Positions 41,601 through 48,263 of a stretch of 64,000 bases of DNA are shown here, piece by piece. The notes under the pieces are model-generated. The model made no database searches and was not told where the DNA came from. It was given only the letters and a program-made list of their open reading frames with translations. The position numbers and the translations under genes were made by a program. This DNA is from an uncultured Peptostreptococcaceae bacterium (GTDB taxonomy: Bacteria > Bacillota > Clostridia > Peptostreptococcales > Anaerovoracaceae): the NCBI GenBank assembly GCA_910588185.1, contig CAJUQR010000002.1, positions 128,318 to 192,317 of the forward strand, written 5' to 3'. Position 1 is the first letter of the stretch. Each line of letters opens with the position of its first letter.

Positions 41601-42861
41601 TTTACCTGTACATAACAATAATCCTTTTAAGCGCAGACTCTTCACCAAAGAGATGAAGAAAGAATATACGCTGCTCATACCGCAGATGTCTCCTATACAT
41701 TTTCAATATTTAGAGATTGCACTTAAAGAAAGCGGTTATAATGCAGTTCTGATTCCTACAGTGGACAAAAACGCTATTGACGAAGGCCTTAAATATGTTA
41801 ATAATGATGCTTGTTATCCTACTTTGGTAACATTGGGAAAGATGATAAGCACTTTAAAGTCAGGTAAATATGACTTAGATAGAACTGCCCTTATAATGTC
41901 TCAGACAGGAGGCGGTTGCAGGGCTAGCAATTATATAGCTTTGCTGAGAAAGGCTTTAAAAGACCTTGGTATGGAACAAATTCCTGTAGTCTCATTCAGC
42001 ATGGCCGGACTTGAGTCAAATCCTGGGTTTAAAATAGATGTGAGTATGGGTAAAAGATTGATAATTGCAGCTATGTACGGTGATTTGATGCAAAGAGTTT
42101 TGTATGCGACAAGACCTTACGAAAAAGTTCCGGGCTCTGCGGAAAAATTGATGAAAAGCTATGAATCTTTGATCTTCCAAAACTGTAAGGATGGAAAGAT
42201 TAAGACATTTAAAAGGCTTATTAAGAAGATCGTAGAGGATTATGATAATTTGCCTCTCAACGATGTTAAAAAACCTAGAGTAGGAGTGGTTGGGGAGATT
42301 CTTGTAAAGTATCATCCGGATGCAAACAACAATATAGTCGATATAATAGAAAAAGAGGGCGGCGAGGCTGTAGTTTTAGACCTTGTAGACTTTTTCTTGT
42401 ATGGAATGTACAGCAAGAAGTTTAATTATGAAAAACTTTCAGGTTCGTACAAGAGCTATAAAATGAACAAATTGGGTATTGATCTTATAGAATGGTTTAG
42501 AAAGCCGATGAGAAAAGCGCTTAGAGAGAGCAAACGTTTTGAAGAACCTTCGTATATTGAGCATACTGCCAAAGAGGTCTCAGAGATTGCTTCTATAGGT
42601 AATCAATGCGGAGAAGGTTGGCTTTTGACCGGTGAAATGATAGAACTCATAAAAGACGGAGCTACTAATATAGCTTGTCTTCAGCCATTTGCATGTCTGC
42701 CGAATCATGTGACCGGAAAGGGCATGTTAAAGTCGCTTAGAGAGCGGTTTCCTAAATCGAATATCGTTGCTATTGATTATGATCCCGGGGCAAGTGACAC
42801 AAATCAGTTAAACAGAATAAAGCTTATGATGTCTACAGCACATAAAAATATGCAAGAATGA
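38644..42861 (+). CDS. giant acyl-CoA dehydratase activase (two BcrAD/BadFG ATPase domains + DUF2229 region)
   Basis: A 1405-residue protein of the 2-hydroxyacyl-CoA dehydratase activator superfamily. Two ASKHA ATPase domains stand in tandem: the first begins LGIDVGSTTVKLVLLD (residue 3) with cluster cysteines in NGTCAGGTGAF and ARCGVFAKTD; the second begins LGIDAGSTTTKACLID (about 318) with NEACSSGCGSF and GTRCTVFMN. A four-Cys segment (RCAGCENKC...NRCEKG, about 600-630) and a DUF2229/dehydratase-subunit-like half follow. Members of this length are common in anaerobes; they transfer a low-potential electron with ATP hydrolysis, but the partner is often unknown. No HgdA/HgdB-type dehydratase is encoded nearby. 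RBS GAGG lies before the ATG. It is monocistronic and on the plus strand. Confidence 0.88.
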   Translation: MKLGIDVGSTTVKLVLLDGNDKIIYQRYERHMSSVFDKVKEALDDLLKTVGNINVKCIITGSGGLALAEKVKTRFEQEVVTCSLAVEKLIPQTDVAIELGGEDAKITFFGSAVEQRMNGTCAGGTGAFIDQMAILLNTDGNGLNEAAKSYKVIYPIAARCGVFAKTDIQPLINEGAPIENLSASIFQAVVNQTISGLACGRKIKGHVAFLGGPLTYMSELRKRFIETLELSEEEVIFPENSKYFVAMGAAFMANECEEISLADLIKKINKVDRNSTSAAKRIEPLFSNDEEYKEFKARHDKAKIKRGKISEAEGPLFLGIDAGSTTTKACLIDREKRLLYSFYKGNEGNPLETTQEMLKQLYDILPEKAYIGNTTVTGYGEGLIQSGFNADYGIIETMAHYKAAEEFLPGVDFILDIGGQDMKCMRIKDNAIYNIMLNEACSSGCGSFIETYAKSVDMTVEDFANIGIKSKSPVDLGTRCTVFMNSMVKQAQKEGADISDIAAGLSYSVIKNALYKVIKLRNPEDAGEKIVVQGGTFYNESVLRAIEKVLGREVIRPDIAGIMGAYGCALNSMCNWQDGHISSVTKKEDLDSFSAGTVNVRCAGCENKCMLTITKFADGKKYYTGNRCEKGTGKTDCDNDLPDIYEYKLKRLFGYKPLEEEKATRGHVAIPRVLNMYENYPFWFTFFTKLGFKVVLSPDSSKELYEKGIDTISSDTACYPAKMVHGHIKTLVEAGEKWIFYPCINYEQKEDESAQNHYNCPIVATYPEVIANNMNEIFEENQVTFSHPFVPYDDDKRLVKRMKELLEDRGISEKEIREAVIAARQEEINFKKDVQREGEKALEYIKKNNKKAIILSGRPYHLDKEINHGMNKMITSFDIAVLSEDSICHLGNLPRPIRVLDQWTYHSRLYKAADFAGTRDDVEMVQLNSFGCGVDAVTTDQVEEILENNNKLYTVLKIDEGTNLGAAKIRIRSLAAAMEERQKNNILPVHNNNPFKRRLFTKEMKKEYTLLIPQMSPIHFQYLEIALKESGYNAVLIPTVDKNAIDEGLKYVNNDACYPTLVTLGKMISTLKSGKYDLDRTALIMSQTGGGCRASNYIALLRKALKDLGMEQIPVVSFSMAGLESNPGFKIDVSMGKRLIIAAMYGDLMQRVLYATRPYEKVPGSAEKLMKSYESLIFQNCKDGKIKTFKRLIKKIVEDYDNLPLNDVKKPRVGVVGEILVKYHPDANNNIVDIIEKEGGEAVVLDLVDFFLYGMYSKKFNYEKLSGSYKSYKMNKLGIDLIEWFRKPMRKALRESKRFEEPSYIEHTAKEVSEIASIGNQCGEGWLLTGEMIELIKDGATNIACLQPFACLPNHVTGKGMLKSLRERFPKSNIVAIDYDPGASDTNQLNRIKLMMSTAHKNMQE

Positions 42862-42993
42862 TAAAAGAGAGTCTTGCTTGACTCTTTACGAAAGGAAAGC
42901 GCCTTGTATATTTATTGTAGATGTACACATTAAGAATTAATATTTAATGTCAAGTTGTGATGTGATATACTATTGACACTGCGAGGTGTGGTT

Positions 42994-43128
42994 ATGGTAA
43001 CAATTAAAAAGGATGATTATATTTTTTCTGTCGATACCGAAAAAACCGAAAAATATTTTACGATTTCTGTTACAAAAATTAAACTTCCGTGGGTATTAGA
43101 TGAACCATTTCCTGTGCCAATAACTTGA
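42994..43128 (+). pseudogene. 44-codon remnant, probably an internally deleted gene
   Basis: The frame has a fair SD (GAGGTG) and reads MVTIKKDDYIFSVDTEKTEKY, joined directly to a segment ending KLPWVLDEPFPVPIT. From memory, a family of small Firmicute proteins starts with a similar KDDYIFxVDxEKT segment followed by YYxxxxLCDCxxC, and ends near LPWVLDEPFP. Here the middle, including the Cys motif, is absent, so the two ends look fused by an in-frame deletion. A strong terminator follows 49 bases after the stop. A genuine 44-residue protein is the alternative; the family comparison is recollection, not a search. Confidence 0.4.
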
Positions 43129-43176
43129 ACACAAAAGAATTTCTCAGAAAATATTCAGGAAATAATATCAGTCAAT

Positions 43177-43210
43177 AAAGCTCCTCTTTATAACACAAGA
43201 GGAGCTTTTT
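43177..43210 (+). terminator. rho-independent terminator
   Basis: A perfect 12-bp stem AAAGCTCCTCTT/AAGAGGAGCTTT (43177-43188 with 43197-43208) with an eight-base loop and T run. Confidence 0.88.
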
Positions 43211-43297
43211 GAAAATCATTGCTACTTATCTATCAGTACAACGAGCATCGGATTTTGTGAGAAAAAGTAAATATGCTTTTTTATAAAGACAACTGCT

Positions 43298-44650
43298 TCA
43301 TATCAAAAACAATCCAACAGCCAGGTAACCAATTGCAGCCAGTACTGCGGCGCCCATTGCATAAGGCAGTGTAGTTTTTACAAGTCTTAAAGTGGACACA
43401 CCGGTACCTGCTGATGTCATAAATACAGGATCTGCATAGAAACACAAATTACATCCCAAAGTTACGCCTGACATTATAGCTGCTACTATTATAGGCGGAT
43501 TTATTCCCATAGAAAATGCAAGAGGTATGAATATAGGAATTGATATTACTTGTATCATCCAATATCCTGATGTTGCAAAAGTAGTAAATGCAACTACTAT
43601 AAAAACCATAACAGGAAGAAGTGCGGGATGCACGGTTTTGCCTACACTTCCTATGACTATTTCAAACAAGCCAAGCTCCTTGTTTGCAGAGCTGAGCATA
43701 AATGCAAAACAAATTACAAGAGCTAGATTTACCATAGATTTTGCTCCGTCAAAGAAAAATCTCATAAAGTCTGATAAAGTCATAATCTTTTTGCCTATAT
43801 ACATTGCTGCCTGAACGACTATAGCTGCGATTATTCCGTGAACCAGGTCGTTATCGTATATGAGAACTACTATGACTAAAACTATTATAGGAATCAATGC
43901 ATTTGCAGCAGAGCTTTCTTTAGTATTTTCAGGCATTTCTATATTAACTATGGACGATTGATTCTTTTCTTCAAGAAAAGAAGGACCGCCGCAGCGGATT
44001 CTTTCGTATGAACTTTTAAGCACTCCCACCTTGGGTATTAGACCAAAATCAAGGATAAGGCAGGTAACGGCAGCTATTATAGGGTAGAACATATACGGCA
44101 GTGCATGTATATAATCCGAATAAGAAAGGCCTTGTTCTGAAATCAATCCTACATTAAAAGCTGTCCAACTGGAAAAAGGTATGAGGACGCAAAAACATGC
44201 TGCTATTGAATTGGATTGATAAGCTAAATGTTCTCTCGGTATGCCGTTTTTATCCGTAATATCTTTCATTGAAAAGGATATTGCCAGTGTACTGAGGTAA
44301 TCGTCTACAAACATAATTAAAGCCATGATCCATGATACTATCAGAGGCTTTTTAGGCCCTTTTGCGAATTTATGTACAAGGCTGCCAAAGCCGAGAAGCG
44401 CCCCTGATTCTTGCAGAAGTTTTATCATTCCGCCAAAGCCCATAAGTATTATGAGTACAAATTGATATGAAGAATTAGATAATGTCTGATATATCATATC
44501 TATGTAACCGGAGAAAAAGTTTGATTTATATAAAAATACTGCACCTAAAAAAGAAGCCACAACCATGGTCTCGGCGATTCTTTTTGTAGTAAGTGCTCCT
44601 ATTATTAATACAGTTAAAGGAATAAAAGCAATTATTGTTTCTAAATTCAT
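43298..44650 (-). CDS. second NhaC-family Na+-coupled carrier
   Basis: A 450-residue membrane protein with about eleven helices, related to the NhaC carrier at 6214 but clearly diverged. Landmarks are MGFGGMIKLLQESGAL (about 71-86), FVDDYLSTLAISFSMKDI (about 114-131) and the final GCNLCFYADPVFMTSAGTGV region. Such proteins exchange Na+ for H+ or organic solutes. The frame opens at 44710, but the ATG at 44650 follows AAGGAG by nine bases and gives a natural N-terminus (MNLETIIAFIPL). Its promoter lies back to back with that of yebC. No catabolic genes adjoin it, so its cargo is unguided by context. Confidence 0.85.
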   Translation of the reverse strand: MNLETIIAFIPLTVLIIGALTTKRIAETMVVASFLGAVFLYKSNFFSGYIDMIYQTLSNSSYQFVLIILMGFGGMIKLLQESGALLGFGSLVHKFAKGPKKPLIVSWIMALIMFVDDYLSTLAISFSMKDITDKNGIPREHLAYQSNSIAACFCVLIPFSSWTAFNVGLISEQGLSYSDYIHALPYMFYPIIAAVTCLILDFGLIPKVGVLKSSYERIRCGGPSFLEEKNQSSIVNIEMPENTKESSAANALIPIIVLVIVVLIYDNDLVHGIIAAIVVQAAMYIGKKIMTLSDFMRFFFDGAKSMVNLALVICFAFMLSSANKELGLFEIVIGSVGKTVHPALLPVMVFIVVAFTTFATSGYWMIQVISIPIFIPLAFSMGINPPIIVAAIMSGVTLGCNLCFYADPVFMTSAGTGVSTLRLVKTTLPYAMGAAVLAAIGYLAVGLFLI

Positions 44651-44681
44651 AGACAAAATCTCCTTAGATAATATTAATATA

Positions 44682-44710
44682 AGTATATCAGTAAGTTTAT
44701 TTTTTTTCAA
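44682..44710 (-). promoter_or_regulatory. sigma-A-type promoter for the second NhaC gene
   Basis: Minus strand TTGAAA (44710-44705), 17-bp spacer, TATACT (44687-44682), about 32 bp before the start codon. Confidence 0.65.
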
Positions 44711-44716
44711 TGATGC

Positions 44717-44745
44717 TTGAACACAAAGCCGTATAGTGATATAAT
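44717..44745 (+). promoter_or_regulatory. sigma-A-type promoter for yebC
   Basis: TTGAAC (44717-44722), 17-bp spacer, TATAAT (44740-44745). It is divergent from the promoter at 44682-44710, with the two -35 boxes only 6 bp apart. Confidence 0.75.
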
Positions 44746-44785
44746 ATGCCAGTAAAAAATTTAACTACAGTTAGGAGGTGTCTCC

Positions 44786-45514
44786 ATGGGAAGACACGGT
44801 ACAATCGCTGGCAGAAAAGCGGCACAGGACTCCAAAAGAGCTGCAATGTTCACAAAGTATGCAAGAATTATTACAGTTGCAGCAAAAGACGGTGGAGATC
44901 CCGAGTACAATTCAGCATTAAGATTGGCAATAGAAAAAGCAAAATCTATTTCTATGCCTAATGATAATATCACCAGAGCCATAAAAAAGGGTACAGGTGA
45001 ATTAGCAGGAGAAACATACGAAGAACTTAGATTTGAAGGTTATGGAGTAGCTGGAGTAGCAGTAATAGTTGAAGCTCTTACCGATAATACAAACAGAACC
45101 ACTTCGTCGGTGAGATCCACCTTTGATAAATACGGAGGTAATTTAGGCTCACCTGGATGTGTTTCTTATATGTTTTCAAGAAAAGGCATTATAATAATAG
45201 AAAAGACTGATGATATCGATGAAGATACATTGCTTGAAGCTGCACTTGAAGCTGGTGCAGATGACATGGTTGTCAATGAAGACAGTTTTGAAATCGTTAC
45301 AGACCCATCAGTTCATACAGAAGTACATCATGCCCTTGTAGATGCAGGATATGAAATTGCAGAATCAGATGTTGAACAAGTACCTTCGATGGAATCAACA
45401 CCTACTGATCCTCATGATATCAAAATGCTTTCAAAGATGATAGAAATTCTTGAAGACAATGATGATGTTCAAAAAGTATATACAAATTGTTCCATTGATT
45501 TATATGAGGAATAA
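44786..45514 (+). CDS. yebC: YebC/PmpR (TACO1-type) protein
   Basis: A 242-residue YebC-family protein of normal length. The N-terminus GRHGTIAGRKAAQDSKRA and KYARIITVAAKDGG are the family hallmark, with NDNITRAIKKGTGE (about 58-71), EGYGVAGVAVIVEALTDN and GGNLGSPGCVSYMF in the next domain. The family was first described as transcriptional regulators (PmpR); more recent work ties it to relieving ribosome stalling, and the mitochondrial homologue TACO1 is a translation activator. AGGAGG precedes the ATG. A probable 6S RNA gene follows immediately. Confidence 0.95.
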   Translation: MGRHGTIAGRKAAQDSKRAAMFTKYARIITVAAKDGGDPEYNSALRLAIEKAKSISMPNDNITRAIKKGTGELAGETYEELRFEGYGVAGVAVIVEALTDNTNRTTSSVRSTFDKYGGNLGSPGCVSYMFSRKGIIIIEKTDDIDEDTLLEAALEAGADDMVVNEDSFEIVTDPSVHTEVHHALVDAGYEIAESDVEQVPSMESTPTDPHDIKMLSKMIEILEDNDDVQKVYTNCSIDLYEE

Positions 45515-45540
45515 TTACGAGAACTTTTGCTTATAATGAG

Positions 45541-45733
45541 AGTATTCCTGGGTTATTCGTTGAGGAACCATAATTGAACCTACATTTTTGCATTGGGAAC
45601 TCGGAGTTTTCAAAGCGTTATGTCAGGCCTCCCCATGTGGCTAGAGGAAGACAGAGGCAAGAAACAGAGTACCCACCTATCTTAGATAGGGCATCAATTA
45701 TCTCCTTGACGGTATCCTGGGGCTTAATTCCAA
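45541..45733 (+). ncRNA. ssrS: probable 6S RNA
   Basis: A stand-alone transcript of about 190 nt: TATAAT at 45532-45537 in front, a strong terminator behind (45730-45756), no open frame. It folds as a long rod typical of 6S RNA, which mimics an open promoter and binds sigma-A polymerase. The ends pair (TCCTGGG near 45547 with CCTGGGG near 45717, G-U rich); next, TTGAGGA near 45563 pairs with TCCTTGA near 45703, and ATAATTGA near 45573 with TCAATTAT near 45694, with internal loops between and a hairpin-rich apex. The identification rests on structure and size, not on a covariance search. Confidence 0.72.
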
Positions 45734-45756
45734 CAGTTTAAGGCTGTTGGTTTTTT
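45730..45756 (+). terminator. terminator of the 6S-like RNA
   Basis: CCAACAG (45730-45736) pairs with CTGTTGG (45744-45750), seven-base loop, then TTTTTT. Confidence 0.9.
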
Positions 45757-45785
45757 AAAATATGAGAATAACAAAGGAAAATATT

Positions 45786-46616
45786 ATGACACATTTGACA
45801 TCGCAAGAAATAATGGAAACACTTGTGAATTCTGGTATAAACAAAACTAACAGTTCATTGAAGAAGCTGATAATTCTTGGAATTATGGCAGGTGCATATA
45901 TAGCTTTTGCAGGAGCGGCATCAACTATGGCTTCTTACAATTTGCTTTCCTCTTCAGTCTATTACGGACTTGGACGAGTTATTTCAGGAATGGTTTTTAC
46001 CGGAGGATTGATAATTGTAACTTTAGCAGGAGCAGAACTGTTTACAGGCAATTCGCTCATAACTTTAACTCTCGTCGAGAGAAAGACTACCTTGGCGAAG
46101 ATGCTGAGAAATTGGGTAGTTGTTTACATAGCAAATTTAGCAGGAAGCATATTGATAGCTTGGCTTGTTTATAATTCGGGTATATTAGGTGCAAGTCAAG
46201 GATTACTTGGCGGAATCACAGTGAAAATAGCGGCAGGCAAAGTAAATATGACATTCATGCAGTGTATTGCTTCCGGAATATTATGTAACTGGCTTGTATG
46301 TCTTGCTGTATGGTGTGCTACCGGTTCAAAATCTACAGTAGGCAAAATATTTGCAATATTTTTTCCTATATGTATGTTTGCAACTTGCGGATTTGAGCAT
46401 AGTGTAGCTAACATGTATTTTATACCGGCCGGGCTGTTTGCTTCTGCCAATGAAGCTTTTGTTTCAATGTCAGGAGTCAGCGGAGAAGTCATGGCTAATT
46501 TAAGCTGGGGCAGTATGTTTGCAGACAATTTGCTGCCCGTAACTATAGGTAACCTTATAGGAGGAATCTTGTTTGTTGCTATGGGATATTGGCTTGCGTT
46601 AAAGGATAAAAAATAG
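45786..46616 (+). CDS. formate/nitrite transporter (FNT) family channel
   Basis: A 276-residue six-helix FNT channel (FocA/NirC/HSC type), pentameric in the membrane, moving formate, nitrite or related small anions. Signatures: GAYIAFAGAASTMASYNL (about 31-48), LAGAELFTGNSL (about 81-92, the omega-loop region) and ATCGFEHSVANMYFIPAG (about 199-216, with the conserved pore histidine in FEHSVANM). The ATG at 45762 is upstream of the SD; the ATG at 45786 follows AAAGGA by seven bases and was chosen. Formate export is the natural guess in a fermenter. The OPT transporter gene starts 20 bp later. Confidence 0.9.
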   Translation: MTHLTSQEIMETLVNSGINKTNSSLKKLIILGIMAGAYIAFAGAASTMASYNLLSSSVYYGLGRVISGMVFTGGLIIVTLAGAELFTGNSLITLTLVERKTTLAKMLRNWVVVYIANLAGSILIAWLVYNSGILGASQGLLGGITVKIAAGKVNMTFMQCIASGILCNWLVCLAVWCATGSKSTVGKIFAIFFPICMFATCGFEHSVANMYFIPAGLFASANEAFVSMSGVSGEVMANLSWGSMFADNLLPVTIGNLIGGILFVAMGYWLALKDKK

Positions 46617-46635
46617 TATTCGGGAGGACAAAAAT

Positions 46636-48240
46636 ATGCCTAAAAAACAGTTGACTGCCAGAGGTCTTATTATAGGCGCAATAGGAAGTATAATTCTCAC
46701 CATGAGTTCTATGTTTATTGCACTTAAACTCAGTTCAGTTCCATGGCCGATAATGTTTGTAGTATTGGTTTCTATGTTTTTACTTAAACTTTGCGGTAAT
46801 ACCAATCTTCAGGAAATAAATGTTACGCAGACTGCCATGTCGGCAGGCGCTATGGTTGCAGGAGGTCTTGCTTTTACTATACCTGGTATTTGGATTCTAA
46901 ATCCGGACGCAGACGTAAGTTTAGGTGATTTGCTTGCGGTAACACTTGGCGGAGTAATACTTGGACTTATATTTACAGCTCTTTTCAGAAAATATTTTAT
47001 AGTAAACAGACAGCTACCTTTTGCTATGGGACAAGCAGCGGCCGAAACTCTCAACGTAAGTGACAGAGGAGGAAAAAAAGTAATACTTTTGTTTGTTTCC
47101 ATGATTGCGGCGGGTATCTTCACCTGGCTGAGAGACTGGAAGATGAAAATTGCAAGTACTGTTTTAAGTGCTAAGACGGCTGTTTACGGATCATATGTTG
47201 GCATATGGCTTTCACCTATGCTTATTTCTATTGGGTACATAATAGGACCTGTAGTAGTCGGCGTATGGTTTTTAGGTGCGCTTATAGGTGATTTTGGAAT
47301 CCTTATAGGAGGAGTAGAACTAGGTCTTTGGGATTCACAAGTTGCTTCTGATATAAAGTCTTCTCTCGGAATAGGACTTATGGTTGGAACGGGTATAGGA
47401 ATCTTAATAAAAGGAATAATTCCTAAGGCTAAAGACATATTTGGCTCTATGTTTATAAAAGACCGTTTAGGAGATAATTTTGTCAGCATGAGATGGGCTC
47501 CTTTTGTTATGGTTCTTGTTGCATGTGCGTTTACAGTGATAACTGACATGGGCGTTATTGCTTCCATAATAACCATACTTGGAACTTGGCTTACAACATC
47601 TATGTCTGCACAGTGTGTAGGACAGTCAGGTATAAATCCTATGGAGATATTTGGTATAATAATTTTAATCGCAGCTAAGGCAGTATCAAGTATAGGACAA
47701 GTAGAGGCCTTTTATGTTGCTGCTGTTGTAGCAGTAGCTTGCGGTCTTGTCGGAGATGTTATGAATGACTTTAAAGCAGGGCATATATTGAATACAGATC
47801 CAAAAGCACAGTGGATTGCAGAAGTTGTGGGAGGCCTTATAGGCGGAGTAGTTTCAGTGTTTATTCTGTTTATAATATTAAAAGCATATGGAGCAGGCGC
47901 ATTCGGAGGGGAAATGTTCCCTGCGGCACAGGCATCGGCTGTTGCGGCTATGGTTGGAGGAATATCACACATGCCTGCATTTATAGCAGGACTTATAATT
48001 GCAACCATTTTGTATTGTATTAATTTCCCTGTCATCACGTTAGGACTTGGCGTATATTTGCCGTTTTATTTATCAGCTACGGCAGCCATAGGCGGAGCTT
48101 TGAGATTTGTCGTAGATAAAATCTGGCCTAAGTTTGAAGCTGACGGTAAAGGAACAATTATAGCATCAGGTTTACTTGGAGGAGAGTCCATAGTTGGTGT
48201 AATAATAGCTATGTACTATGCATATCAGATTATAGTTTAA
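46636..48240 (+). CDS. OPT-family oligopeptide transporter
   Basis: A 534-residue OPT-superfamily membrane protein, prokaryotic type, with about 14 hydrophobic helices. Recognisable segments are the N-terminal TARGLIIGAIGSIILTMSSM, LPFAMGQAAAETLNVSDRG (about 128-146), LGTWLTTSMSAQCVGQSGIN (about 315-334) and KAGHILNTDPKAQWIAEVVG (about 378-397), the last a strong OPT mark. It probably imports short peptides, which fits an amino-acid fermenter, though some members carry metal chelates. A GGGAGG site lies eight bases before the ATG. It follows the FNT gene by 20 bp and precedes polA by 24 bp. Confidence 0.92.
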   Translation: MPKKQLTARGLIIGAIGSIILTMSSMFIALKLSSVPWPIMFVVLVSMFLLKLCGNTNLQEINVTQTAMSAGAMVAGGLAFTIPGIWILNPDADVSLGDLLAVTLGGVILGLIFTALFRKYFIVNRQLPFAMGQAAAETLNVSDRGGKKVILLFVSMIAAGIFTWLRDWKMKIASTVLSAKTAVYGSYVGIWLSPMLISIGYIIGPVVVGVWFLGALIGDFGILIGGVELGLWDSQVASDIKSSLGIGLMVGTGIGILIKGIIPKAKDIFGSMFIKDRLGDNFVSMRWAPFVMVLVACAFTVITDMGVIASIITILGTWLTTSMSAQCVGQSGINPMEIFGIIILIAAKAVSSIGQVEAFYVAAVVAVACGLVGDVMNDFKAGHILNTDPKAQWIAEVVGGLIGGVVSVFILFIILKAYGAGAFGGEMFPAAQASAVAAMVGGISHMPAFIAGLIIATILYCINFPVITLGLGVYLPFYLSATAAIGGALRFVVDKIWPKFEADGKGTIIASGLLGGESIVGVIIAMYYAYQIIV

Positions 48241-48263
48241 CAGTCAAAAGGGAAGAGGTATTT

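Larger units (their letters stand above)
42862..43297. other. intergenic region with one gene remnant and a terminator
   Basis: This 436-bp gap holds the short frame at 42994-43128 and the terminator at 43177-43210. Nothing else convincing was seen; the stretch before the remnant is AT-rich with no recognisable RNA. Confidence 0.7.
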
